This document shows, one piece after another, positions 11,550-23,180 of a stretch of DNA of 64,000 nucleotides. A model generated the notes under the pieces. That model did not search any database and was not told the DNA's origin. It worked only from the letters and a program-made list of their open reading frames with translations. The stretch lies in NCBI RefSeq assembly GCF_000283155.1, contig NW_004454177.1, positions 2,106,128-2,170,127 of the forward strand. Reading direction: 5' to 3'. The DNA is from Ceratotherium simum simum (lineage: Eukaryota > Chordata > Mammalia > Perissodactyla > Rhinocerotidae). The position numbers and the translations under genes were made by a program. Position 1 is the stretch's first letter. The number at the start of each line of letters is the position of its first letter.

Positions 11550-11940
11550 GTTCTCCATTTATTAGATGCTACTTTTATGTGGCATTTTACTAAGCATTAT
11601 TCCAAGGGTTATTTAGACATGAACCCTGCTCCCTCAAAAAGTGACAATAAAAACCACATTAGCATAAAAGTTTATTCAGAAACTACTTGGTGAGCTCCTG
11701 CTGTAGGCCACGTGCTGTGCTATGCACTGGAAATACGAACATGACCATGGCATTGCCCTCTCTTCATTTACCTTAGAGTCTGGAGATGGAGATAGCGTAG
11801 TATACGGACAATGCCAATACCACAGCATCATTTGCTGTCCTCTAGCTAAGGAAATTACACTGCCGTGCACAGTGCCTGACATATAGTCAAGTCCTCAATC
11901 AATATTTATTGGATAAAATGAATTAAATGAAAAGAATGAG
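11550..11940 (-). mobile_element. Cluster of L2/MIR fragments
   Basis: Minus-strand L2-like starts occur at about 11560 and about 11670 ('ggtgagctcctgctgtagg', 'cacgtgctgtgctatgcactgg'). A plus-strand tail at about 11860-11935 reads 'cacagtgcctgacatatagtc' and then 'caatatttattgg'. These look like two or three old insertions; I cannot place the boundaries. Confidence 0.5.
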
Positions 11941-12060
11941 TAAATGCTAAAATAGAGTAAGTAGAGAGTGCTATGCAAAATACTTAAAAGGAGAAACTAG
12001 ACTAGTTGGAGGGGACCAACCGCAGAAAGTGTCATTTACACTGAGACGGGAGTCAAAGAG

Positions 12061-12270
12061 TATAATGATGCAGAGGAAAGAGCAGGCTTGTGGAATTAGA
12101 TTAGGGTTCGAATCCTGACAGCGCCACTCACGAGCTGAGCAATCCTAACTATCCCGAACCTTATTCTTTGCATCTATAAAACATTGATGATGGCTTTCAA
12201 GGTTGTGTGAGGGGTTAAATGAGATCTTAGTTATCTGTAAGTGTCTGTCACAGAGAAGAACCTCCATGAA
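12061..12270 (+). mobile_element. MIR SINE, near full length
   Basis: The tRNA-like B box is visible as gggttcgaatcctgac at about 12104. It is followed by 'gccactcacgagctgagc', a 'catctataaaaca' block and 'gggttaaatgagatc', in the standard MIR order. This is one of the better MIR copies in the window. Confidence 0.75.
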
Positions 12271-12637
12271 CCTATTAAAGGAGTCACAGACAACAGAATT
12301 GCAACATTAAAGCAGTAAATACCTAAGTAATAAGGTTAAGAGCACAAATATTTTGAGTGATAGGTAGCAATAACAAGCTTAAAATCATGATGGAAATAAG
12401 AGAGGGGTGCTGCAGCAGTTCTTGGCCTCTAAGCCCATACGAAGGTAGAGGTGGGCAGTGCCTCGTAGGGGGTTGTCTTCCTCCTCCAAGCCATCCCGGA
12501 AGACCTTCCTATTCAGCTTTAGCTGCAGAACCATGTGGCCCCGCCTGTCACTGTTCACAGTACGGTAAATACCTTTTCAGATAGTCAGATAATCTTAGGA
12601 TATTATGATGTGTGGAGGCTTGATACAGACCATACTT

Positions 12638-12690
12638 ATGTGTGTGTGTATATATATATACATACACATATACATATACATAAAAATATA
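12638..12690. repeat. TG/TA/ACATAT microsatellite
   Basis: Runs of tg, ta and acatat. Low-complexity. Confidence 0.9.
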
Positions 12691-12838
12691 ATTTTTTTCC
12701 TGTAAGTTCTTGGAATAATTAGCTTCTGTGGCTTTTATCTTAAATTTACACAAATATACCAGACTTCTTTCTTCTGTTCTTCCTTCCACCCATGTACATC
12801 AGGCCTTTTCCTGCTGCATTCCTATAGTTAGATCAATT

Positions 12839-12864
12839 AACACACGCGCACACACACACACACC
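12839..12864. repeat. CA microsatellite
   Basis: A (CA)n tract with two cg interruptions at its start. The 12870-14640 stretch after it is single-copy, somewhat G-rich at 13150-13440 and T/CT-rich at 13950-14000, with no recognisable gene. Confidence 0.9.
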
Positions 12865-14629
12865 CTGTTCTCTACTGGCTTCAGCTCTTTTTAGGTGAGC
12901 TTTTGGGAAATGCCTTAAGATGAATCAGATTGTCAGATATGTAAATGCGGGTGGGGGAAGACAGGGAGGGGGGAGATGCTAGCAGCCGACTTTTGGTTCA
13001 GGTTTTCAGTTCATAACACCAGCTAGAACTATATTTTGATATGGCACAGAAATGTCAAGCAAGAGAGTAAGAGAGAGTAAAGAAAGGAGATGGTGGTGGC
13101 CCGAGATGAAAGAAACTGCAAGACATAAAAATATTTTAAACATAAAATTTGGGGAAAGGAGAGGTATTTAAAATGATGATGGGGGAGGGAAAGCAATTGA
13201 TTGGGCCTTTGAAACCATGCCAGGAACCAAGAGCCAGGGGCAGTGGCAGAGGGGAAGGCCAGGTAGGACAATTAAAACGGAAATCTGCTCCTCACAACGC
13301 AGCATGGAGCAGGGCTACAGAATTTGCTGCAGTGGGAGGTGGGGCCAGTCTGGCACAGTCTGTGGGTTTGAAAGGAGCTGGGCGGGTTGGAGAATGCCAG
13401 TCAGCCTTTGTAGTTCTGAGCTCAGAGAGGGGGTGACAAATACTGGGCTTCAGGTCAGAAGCCTAGCTTGGGTGGCTTTTGGAGAAATTTTCCCTCTGCT
13501 CCCAAACTCTTAAAATTCGCTCATCGCACCACTGGCCTCCAATCACAGCATAAACACGTGGCCTGGAGGCTGTCCTCCAGCAGCGATTCTGGTGGTGGTA
13601 CCTGTTGGCAGACTAATGGGGTCTTTTCCCTTTCCTGTTCTCTAGAGACCGTAAACTGGGCTGAATACAATATCTTTTTGCATATTTTCCTTCACCCTTC
13701 CCACATGCTTCACATCTCCCAGACTCCTAGGGTTAATCCCCAGGACAACCTTGCTTTGAAAGAAAAAATGTGGTGAGCCTACTTGAAGATTTGGATCCCA
13801 GAGGCCTCTGTCTGTCCTGCCTCAGCCAGACCCCAGACAGCCGGCTCAAGGAGATGGACATTTACAGAGAAGGAAGCAGTAAGTTTTTGTCGTTGTTTGT
13901 TTTCAAGGCTTGGTTGTTCTCCAGAATTAGAGTCCCTGAAAGCATGAGGTTTTCTTTTTTTTTTTCCTTTCCTTTCTTTTTTTTCTTTCTTTCTCAGCAA
14001 AAATAAATAATATCCCCTTCCCATCCTGGGGGTGATTCATAAAAGCAATTGAATTAGAAAGTGCTTCTTCATTGCTGCACATACCCTGGGTTAAAGATAT
14101 CTGAAGTTGACCTGTCTGTGCTTATTCTCAACACTGTAAAATTTTAAAATGTATCTGCCTTTGTTAAATAATTTGTACTGATCATCTCCAGAATAAATAC
14201 TCTGTAACTGGATGATTGATTGTAACTACGATGAATTTGTCCCATGGATGCATGGATGTCTTCTTTGGGGGTTTTTGTGCATACTTGCTACTCATCAAAG
14301 GGAAGGATAGAAAGACTTTGGAAGGAGGGTGTGGTCCGGCTGATTCAGCTCCCTTCCCTGCCCATCACTGACTCCTTCCTCTGCTCCTCCCTCTCTCCAT
14401 CTCCTACCCTGACTCCTCAGATCCATCCTGAGCCAGCTGTCAATGAAATAGCATCTACCTTTCTTTTCTCTGACAGCCTGTGTTACATTCAGTCAGGTAG
14501 GAGACCACTCCCCGTAATCAAACTCATTACATTTGTGACCTCAGCATATTTTCAAACCAAGACGTAGAGCAGACATTGCATCTACTCCCTCAGCTTCTCC
14601 CATCCTTGGATTATTAGCCAAGGTAGTAA

Positions 14630-14745
14630 TAATAATAATACTGTATTTAGGAGCTCTCTAGCACATTTCAGCTCTGAGAGTCTTACAGATGTTAACTAAT
14701 TCATCTTCACAACACTCCATACAAGAGAGGTAAATATTATTAACA
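14630..14745 (-). mobile_element. MIR-like fragment
   Basis: After a short taa repeat there is 'gttaactaattcatcttcacaacactcc' followed by gaggtaaatattatt. This resembles the middle of a reverse-complement MIR. Weak. Confidence 0.35.
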
Positions 14746-17200
14746 ATGATATAATATACATATGTATACACTAAGGACAGCAAAATAGTTCACTTATTTA
14801 TCATGGTTCACTTGACATAGTAACTGGTATTTTTAAAACACCCATCATAGATACAATAATTAGAGTTATGCTTTTGTTAACAAAACCACTACCCACTTCT
14901 AGCATACCCTTGGGTACTAAATAATTACCCACTTTGTGTGGTTATCTAGCTCACTAATTACCCACAGAAATTGGGGTCAGGTGTTAACTGCTTGAAATAA
15001 GTATCCTCCAAAGACATTGCTGAGTTGTATAGAGAAAATGATGTGTTCATAGCAAAACTTTCATAAGTCATATATTTGTATATCTTTGTAAGCCGAGTGA
15101 ATACAGACAGGGGCAAATTAGCTTCGTATGTGAAAATCATGCTGAACTATTGTTGCAAATGTATGGAAGTTTAGGAGAATCTCAGAAAATTTCATTCTCT
15201 GTTTACTTTTCCTTTCCGAAGATGAGTGCAATGATTCCCATAATCTGGCTTTCATATATAAGCACACTAAGACAATTGATGCTCTGGTTAAGAATGATTC
15301 ATTTTGGCATTACAGGGAGGCACCCAGTGAGTCAAAGATTTTTTTTTTGACGGCTCCACCCTTTATGATTATTCTAGCATGTTTCTTTTTTCTCCATCAG
15401 TCTAGTGCAAACACCCTATTAGCCAAATCTGAAAAAGATTCTAACCCAGTCACCAACCCCTGCCAACCATTTCTTTCTCCTTCTCAGTAAAGACAGACAG
15501 AAAAGAAAGTATGAAAGGAAATCCCACACTCTGATTGCAGGTCTTTCTCCTTTTGCGTCTGTTCGCTCTGCTTCCACTCCTCTCTCCTCTCCCCTCTTCC
15601 TCTCTCTGTGGCTCCTTCTCATCTCTGCTTTTTCTTCTCCTTTTCCTTGGCATCCAGCTGTGCTTCTGCAGGTCTCACAGTCAGAGACAAAGCACAATAT
15701 CTGAGTTGAGCACAAAGAAGCTACCTTTTAAAAACATCGACTTGGAGGAAACCTGCATCCTCAGATACCTCCCTCCTTCCTCGATATTTACGGAACCCGG
15801 CATCATACTCCACACAGCGCTGCCTGTTCTCTGCGTGATTCTAGCCAGGCAAATTGCGTTAAGATGGCAATATACCCACTGTGTGTACAGATAGGTAGAG
15901 ACCCTAATTTTCAGGAGATGCCTGCTTTACAGATCATTGTGTAGCTGAGCTTTTAAAATGAATGCCAACAGAAATGGTACGAGATGCTCCCTTAGTCAAC
16001 TAAGGGTGTCTTTCATTTTTTCCTTGTGCCAATTTTTGTCATCTGAACTATTACTTATCATTATCGAGGGACTTCAGGGTGATCAACGAAGTGTGTATGT
16101 ATCTGATAGACATCTGAGGAGAAATGCTTCAGGAATAAGGAAAATGTATGCAGTAGAGCAAAGGTTTAGGATGAGCTACTGTGACTGATGAGTTCACTTC
16201 AAATCCAAGGGAACGTAGGTGATAAATTAGTATATATGGCAAATACAGTCAACGAGCAAAACCCAGCCATTGAAAGGAAAGAGTTTTAAGCATTGTAGTC
16301 ATCATGCCTGAATAGAGTGTCTATGTATCTTAAATATAGATTTGAATCACTGCTCTTGTATCCCTCTAGATGCTGATTTCAAAGAAGTATTTGGGCATTG
16401 TTGACTTTCTGTCTATAAAGAAAACCCACCAAAATTCACAAAATACATCACCTACGCTCATCCACGCATATGCATTTTAAATGCCGATGGGAGGCGGAAC
16501 AATTAGGCACTATGGTCTCTCTTCTTCACTCCTTTCCCCCTTTTTTTTCCTTTTAGAAAATGTGATACCTGATCTCTGGGTCTAGCAGGCCGAGGCATTT
16601 TTTGTATTTGTATAATACAATGTCTGGCCTTCCCCCTGACCTGCTGGTGTATTTTTGGTCTCATTAGTAGTCAGGGAGATGCTTTAGTGCATCCGGTGCT
16701 GCGAGTCAAGGATGAGACACTACAACAGAGAGAGGGAGTGAGCGCGAGAGGATATTAGAAGAGAGGCTTGTCTCCAAGATATGGAAGGAAGTGAGAAATG
16801 ACAGGACTGTGAGCTTTGTATGGAGGAGCGTGGCAGGGCGGGGGAGCGGCGAGGAGAGCGAAGTGGATTCTCAGGCAAGGGGGGAAGCCATAGAAGAGCT
16901 AAAGGTGATTACAGGGGGATATTGATTCCTTATTCTGCCAGAGATTTAAGCAGGCATGCGAGGAATCTGCACCATGGTTGGCAAAAGGAGACCCGTTGCC
17001 TCCTGTAACCAGACACTCGGGCTTTCCAGGAGCCTAGGGAGAGAGCTGAGAAGAAAGGGGGCAGTGTGGTCTAGGAAAATTCGACTTGTCGCTGATTTGT
17101 GCCTGATGCTTGCTGTCCGTCAGCAGCCTCCCTTACAATCTTTTTTTCTCTCTCTCCCTTTTTTTTCTTGCCTTCTCCTTCTTCACTGAAGCCTAGGGGA
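14746..17200. other. Repeat-poor unique sequence, left flank of the CpG-rich patch
   Basis: I cannot name a transposon here. At about 16460-16490 there is an octamer-like atatgcatttt. Positions 16730-17000 become purine-rich, with gagaga, ggaagg and cgagag steps. The open frames (for example at 15535-15894, overlapped by opposite-strand frames) follow the polypyrimidine composition and do not resemble known proteins. Confidence 0.5.
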
Positions 17201-17254
17201 GCCAGTAAAGATTAAATGTGCTTTCTCAAAGGCAGCCACTTCATGCTGCTATGT

Positions 17255-17795
17255 CGAAAGGGCCATTATTATTATTATTTTTAATAGTAAAAGAAGGGAG
17301 CAAGGTTGGGAGAGAGAGAGGAGCTAGGTAGGATGATGACGGACTAGCTTTTCTGAGAGGAAAAGGAAAAGGGAAGGGAGAGAAAAAGGAGAGACCCTGA
17401 AGTGCATGGAGGATTGTGCCTGAGAAGAACCTACAGAGGTGAGAAAAAAAAAAAGTTGTCTTGAAGATGGGGGTGACGGGGGTGAGGATGCTGAATAGAC
17501 CCTGTACAGAGGGAAAAGAAACATAATGTAGCTGTCTTGCTGGTACGATTCTATTTTGAAAGGTGGGGAGAGGAAGGAGAGAGCCTGGAGCTTTAACGGT
17601 TTTTAGTTGCATACCGAAATATATACAAAATATTTAGCATTTTTACTAAGTGCTTGAGGCCCCCTCCAGTGTCTTCCTTGCGGGGGGCTGCTTTGTCATT
17701 CTCTCTGACTAGCCGGCCATCTACCTTGCTCAGGCTGGAATAAAAGGAAAAAAAAGAAAGAAAGAAAAAAAGGGAAGAAAAAATTTTGAAAGAGT
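17255..17795. repeat. Purine-rich low-complexity tracts
   Basis: An att microsatellite (about 17266-17280) is followed by long G/A runs at 17290-17420 and 17740-17790 (gagaga, aaaggg, gaaagaaag). They lie just left of the CpG-rich patch. GAGA-type tracts near mammalian promoters are common, but that is only suggestive. Confidence 0.75.
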
Positions 17796-18456
17796 CATCT
17801 TCCCACCCACTTCCCTTCCCTTTCGTTTCATTTTTGGAGGCGGCACAGGAGCCGTCTTTGCACAGGAAAGCTCGGCTTCCAGGCAATGGAGAAAAGCTAC
17901 TATCTATCAGGTACAGAACCAGTAGCTGTCTGCGAAGATGGAGGGGAATTATGTTTCGGATTCCTCGGAAATATTGGCAAAAGGCTTCAAAGGATCCGCG
18001 GCGGGAGTGGGGCGGGGGAGACGCATCTCCCCAGCCTGCACCCACCCCTTCCCACTTCGCGTCTACCGAATGACAGCCTGGTGCTGGCTCTGGGTGATTT
18101 GGCCTTGGCTTCAGCCAAGCAGCTGATGCAGAGGAGGCCCCGTTTGCAGGACTGGCAAAGTGCACGCTAAAGAAAGAAGGAAGAAATTTTGAAAAACAGC
18201 TCTGGGGAGGCTTCTCATTCTTAAAAAAAAATTTTTTTAATAATATTTGACTGAATATTTTCAAAATTTGATCAGTCCCAGTCCCTCCCTCCACTCCCAC
18301 CAAATTGCCTTTTTTCTCTCTCGTCAAAGCATAAACTACAGAGTTACAGTCTCTAGATTTGGTGTATCGCTTCCTGCCCCCGCCTCCCCCTCTCCGCCCA
18401 GTTCTCCGTCCGCTATTGAAACACCTCGCCCAGGCTAGCGCACTGCGAGTTCGCAT
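17593..18456 (-). other. 287-codon open frame of uncertain meaning
   Basis: This is the longest frame without N in the window, opening with MRTRSALAWARCFNSGRR. The predicted protein is biased: an R/G-rich start, a K/F stretch, a P/S/A middle and an F/S/L-rich run (FFFLSFFSFYSSL) that simply reflects the purine tracts on the other strand. I recognise no domain. Its start lies 18 bases from the plus-strand ATG at 18475, in a divergent arrangement. I judge it more likely compositional than coding. Confidence 0.12.
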
Positions 18457-18540
18457 TTCCCCCCCTTGCTCGGAATGCTGCTACAGGAGGCTGCAGTCCT
18501 GCTCCGCTTCCTATGGGTGAGTTGAAAACGCTATTCGTAT
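17820..18540. promoter_or_regulatory. CpG-rich patch, possible promoter or CpG island
   Basis: CpG is rare through most of the window but dense here, notably at 17930-18070 (gcgggagtggggcggggg) and 18330-18540. By hand I count about 13 CpG in the 210 bases from 18330, near the number expected from base composition, whereas the rest of the window is strongly depleted. The patch sits in the middle of a repeat-poor interval. Both observations fit a germline-unmethylated promoter. No TATA box is convincing. A short plus-strand ATG-to-donor segment ends at 18516, and a long minus-strand open frame starts at 18456. Confidence 0.5.
18475..18516 (+). other. Candidate short coding first-exon end (14 codons to a splice donor)
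   Basis: The first ATG after an in-frame stop (tag at 18436) opens MLLQEAAVLLRFLW and runs in phase 0 to a strong donor, tgg|gtgagt, at 18516/18517. The base at -3 is G. The peptide is hydrophobic enough to begin a signal peptide. The CpG-rich setting and consensus donor fit a first exon, but no downstream exon is identifiable in the window, and I do not recognise the peptide. It may be chance. Confidence 0.2.
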
Positions 18541-21500
18541 TTATACTTTCGTAGCCTGCAAATCCTACCTCTTGGTCTTCTCCTCCTAAAAATCTGATTT
18601 CTGTGATTTTACATGCCGCATGCTGGCCCAAGCGGAAAGCGATGCCTCCTGTTTTCTTCGCAGTCATTCGTGGTAGTTGTAAATTAAAGCTTTGAAGAGA
18701 CATTTAATCTTCATTGGAGACCAGGGTTTTAAAACCATGGGCATTTCTGGGTCTGTTCGTATTATTTTCCATTTTAGTAAACTATTTTGCCCAAAGCTTC
18801 AGAGTTCCCTCTGATATATTCGCGAGTGTATGTTCAGGTATGTATGTGCGCCCAGAGCTATTGCGTACGTGCGTGTGTGTACATGATATTTAAGTAGATT
18901 CTACACCTTGTGAACTAAGAAAGCTTAGAGAGCGAGGGAATACCCTGCCACCTGTTTGTTGCCTTTTAGTCATGATCTCGATCAGAAATTGCCTGTCATT
19001 CTTGTTTTGCTTTGTTTTGTCTCAAGAAGGAACAATTTGTTGCGCTCCTCTCAATCCCTGAGACCCTAACTTGTGATGTTTACCGTTTAAATCCACGGGT
19101 TAGGCTCTTGGGAGCTGTGAGTCGTGCCTTTGCATCCTGGAATTTGGTGGAACTTTTTTCTTTAAAGCAAAAACAAAAGAAAGAAAGTTGGTCTGAAGTG
19201 ACTGAGTGCACCTCTGAGGTTTTCATTGTTAGATGGGATCAGGTGACCAGAAAGGGGCAGCTCCTGCATTTTTGTGCAAGTAGGTATATATTCTGTTATA
19301 AGAGCGTGTTGGCTGCTCTGTGTATGTATATGTATTATTGATGTCTGAGGCTTCTGGAACTCCTCTACCATGGTCTATTCCTTGAGAGCAACACGCAGTA
19401 CTGTTGAGCGGAACAAGAACAGCTCAGTACCTAGTGCTTGACCTCAGAACATATCAGCTGAAGTCCCAGCATGCCCCATGCCTCCAACTTTTAAACTCAA
19501 CAGTTAATCTTAAAATTGTGCCCAATTAAAATGGGCATGTAGACATATTACATATTCAGTGCTCACGCATGTGTGTCATAGGTGGCTAGACAGTGAATAC
19601 ACAGACACAGATAGCGAACCAATCTTTTGGGGTAAAATATCGATAGGCTAAAAATTCTACTCTTGCTATTCTACACGAAGGATGGAATTTATGGGGTTAA
19701 TAAGATTAAGTGTGTATTACTTTGCAAGATTTTAAAAAATAAAATAAAAAGAGAGATATAGCCTCCTTGCTTGGCATCTATTTTAAAATGTTATACAGAA
19801 TGAGTTTAAAAGTAATAGGAATTGGAAATATATTTTCTAAACATATAAAAGGAAAGGAATAACAACAGCACACACGCACACACAATTATTTAATCCTTTA
19901 GAAGTAATCAATGTCTGTTATTCTTCATTTAAAAATTGGAAAAAACTTATCAGGACTTAAATTCAATCCAATGAAGTTATTTATAACACCAAACTGTACA
20001 TTTAAAATTATCTTCTCTTAAGGTAATTGTTGCCATTACCTAGTTTGTAGTTTTCTGAAAATACAACTTTTTGTAACAATAATTTCAGTGATTCAGATCT
20101 ATCTCGTAGTTTGAGAAGAGAAACAGTAACTTACCTTTCCTTTGTTGTGAAAAATGCCAATATGCAATTTCATTTAAACAATTTTTGTATTCTTGGGCCA
20201 ACATTTGTCTTCTATTTTGGAAATACCTAAATCAACCCTGACTTCAAAAGCTTTCCTCTTTTAAAGACTTTATGTTGGTTGTAACCTCATTTTATACACA
20301 TAGTCGAAGGTTAAGGAAACTGTTCTTTTCCTGTTGCTTTTTTTTAGGTGTTTATTGCAATTTTAGTCATTGACTCCAAATCGTAGTCAAGAAACCATTT
20401 TGTATCAGAAAACTGAATTGAGAAGATGAACTGTGCAACAATTGCACCATGCCTTTTGTTGAAACCTCTTGTGTAGTTATATTATTTAAATATTACTTTC
20501 CAGGCTTTGATAGTCAGAATGTGCTTCAAAGGAAAGAGTTATTTGATTTTCAAGTCATCTTTTGATTTCTCTACGATAGATTAACGATTTTCCCCCATCT
20601 TAGCTGACGTGTATGCATAGGTATTTGGAAATTCTGGAAAGGCATCTATTTAACTTATGGATATATATCACTACGTGATTCATATCAAATATTTGCTAAA
20701 TATTTGGTGTTTTTGGAAGTCAAAATATAGCTACAGTTTATTCTATGCAAATGTATGCATGGATCAAGAAAAACATGCTAGATATAGTTCTTCTGTGATT
20801 TTAAATGATCGCAGGATAGTAATTTAATACAAGTGATACAGTTTGTAATCCCAGGCACTCTTTCGGTCTTTTACATGTTTTCAAGTGGATTGCTCATGTT
20901 CTGAGGTTGCTATCATACAACTGATCGCACAGCCGTTTACGAGTGCATAACGACACACAAGATTTTGTGTTTCAGCAGGGAACTGCTTCAGTGAGGCCAG
21001 GTTTCTCAACACCCCTTCTTCCTCACCGAGCCCATCAGTGAAGTTCAGTGAAATGAATAACATAATTGGTGGTTGGTTCAATCACTACCAGTCTAGACTA
21101 GCCCAGACGCATCAATTAGAGGGGGCTGTCTTTTAAAGGGAGAGTGCAACCGAAACAAGCAGGGCATTATTGATACTGATCTTTAAAAGTGCAAATCCAG
21201 CTTGGCAGATAAAAAAAAAAAATAAGGCGGGGAATTGGGGAGGGGGGCGCATTGCAGGAAGAAAAGAGAAAGAAGTGAACTGGAGCTTTCGGACACAGAA
21301 GGACAGGAAGCTTGAGAGAAAAGGAGGGGATAATGAGAGAAATGCAATGCGCACCTCCTTGGAACACACAGTTACAATTCAGTTCACAGGGCACACTGGT
21401 TCACCGTATTTTTAACTAGATTCTCCCCCCCTCCCTTTTTGTATTCCTTTTTTGCCTCTGTTTCCAAAGAAGTGCCAGCTCGAAACCAATGCAGTTGGAA

Positions 21501-22850
21501 ATTTAACAGCTCTAGGAAGCTCTAGTGAGAATAAAGCCAAGTCATACGAACCAGCCAAAACTCCTTTTGCAACATTTTTCCCCAAAAGAAAAACACAGCA
21601 GATGTTTATTTTTGAGTCTCTAATTCTACCTTTTTAAAAAATCAACTGTACTAATGAATAGTACTCATTTTAAACCCAGCACCTGGGAACTTATTTATGG
21701 GCAAGACATCTTTTGGTAAACAGCTCATAGTTTTCTGGTGAATACAGTAAAATTATGAAGAATGTAACAAAAGGCTTTGGCAATTTGGTGGGGGGTTTGG
21801 GGATGGATAAAAGACAGATGATTTAGAAAGCGTTAGGAACACATCAAGCCCCAGGGAAAGAAAATGTTTGATTGGTATTAATTAAAACACTGCTAATATA
21901 TTCTAATAAAATCAAATTTAACATTCTAAACTAATCCGCTTGGTATGTCAAAGGAAAAGAAAAGTATTATCTTATTTGCATCTCTGCAATCCAAATGCAT
22001 TTGCTCATTCAGCAGAATTAATTTTTATCACCAGCCTGTTTAATCTCCTCACAGATTTAGTCAAACTTATTCTTTCAAACTAAAAAGGATCAGGGTAGGG
22101 AATCCATGGAGAGTATTGGGGAGACTAGCGACTGTATTTAGTACTGGCTTTATATTTTACGATGTTCTTTTCTCTTCATTTGCTATAATGAGGTATGGAG
22201 GAAAACAGGGAGACTGCAGCAAAAATGATGAACGGTTAATTGTTCCTCTCTTTCTCTCCTACCTACCAGGTTATTTAGGAATTTCAGTTGCCAAATTATG
22301 AGTGGCATTTATCTACGTGATTGATGTTGGTCTGTTGATTAATATCTCATTTATTTCAAATTTCAGAATCTATATTATTAAAAATTCCTAGTGAAAAAAC
22401 ACTCTTAAGCCAGACACCAATTGCCTTTTCTCAATTATTTTCAACTGCAGTCCTCCTAAGAGAAAGTGGGAAGGTGCATGTAAAATTTTATTCACCAAGA
22501 ACTGAGTTCTTTGTTTCATTTTTAAGTCAAACTTTCTACAGGAAAATTTGTACTTTTATGAAATGGCAAAGCTTTATGCTCTTTATTGTTTAACTCTCAC
22601 AATGGATAAAATTTTCCCCAAATGACATCATAGCCAAAATGTTTCTCCTCTCATTAGTCCCCCATGACTGTGATATCACATGTAAATATGTGCCTAACGC
22701 AAAAAAGGAATGGGCCATCAGTATTGAGGACCACATTCGTGCATGTCAACACTGAGCCATTCTGCACACTATTTAGAAGACGTAAACTACTGACTCAACT
22801 GATGGTGCTGCCTTTTTGCTCCGTTGCCTTTTTCAGTTCTTCAACGTAAA
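18541..22850. other. Repeat-poor unique sequence, right flank of the CpG-rich patch
   Basis: AT-rich single-copy DNA with no transposon I can name. Small CA and TG steps occur at about 18870 and 19870. A modest cluster of CpG lies at about 20920-20955. The open frames are short and overlap on both strands. Confidence 0.5.
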
Positions 22851-22859
22851 AGAGCAATC

Positions 22860-23180
22860 GCAGTTCGGTTTCACATGTATTGTTCTATAATCCAGGCAAT
22901 AAATGCTAATTAGTAATGCTCAAGGATCCGACCATTCAGAGTAATTATCATAATTTACTTCTTCCTTGTTAAAGACATTCCTTGCTGATTAAAAAAAAAA
23001 AAAAATTAAATCGTCGTTTTACCATTGCACTGCAGTGGAAATGCACTGGAGAGATGTTCAAGGTATAGTCATATCATTCTGGCTGCATTCGAAGTCACCG
23101 ACATGTGCCTCTTAGCTGATTCCAAATGGAATTGCAGCTTAATTTCTGAAAAGAAATTCATGTAAATGCATAAAGTTTTG
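22860..23180. promoter_or_regulatory. Candidate conserved non-coding element rich in homeodomain-type cores
   Basis: The segment contains several taatt/aatta cores (ctaattagtaatg, gagtaattatc, a ttaaat run), a cactgcagtg palindrome at about 23030, and balanced short motifs without repeat character. It lies in the repeat-poor interval. It looks like a developmental enhancer, but conservation cannot be tested here. Confidence 0.25.

Noticed and set aside
12104..12125. A tRNA-like B box
   Set aside because: Part of a MIR SINE, not a tRNA gene.
15419..15894. Open frames rich in R/E/K or L/S
   Set aside because: They mirror a CT-rich tract on the two strands and lack any known motif.
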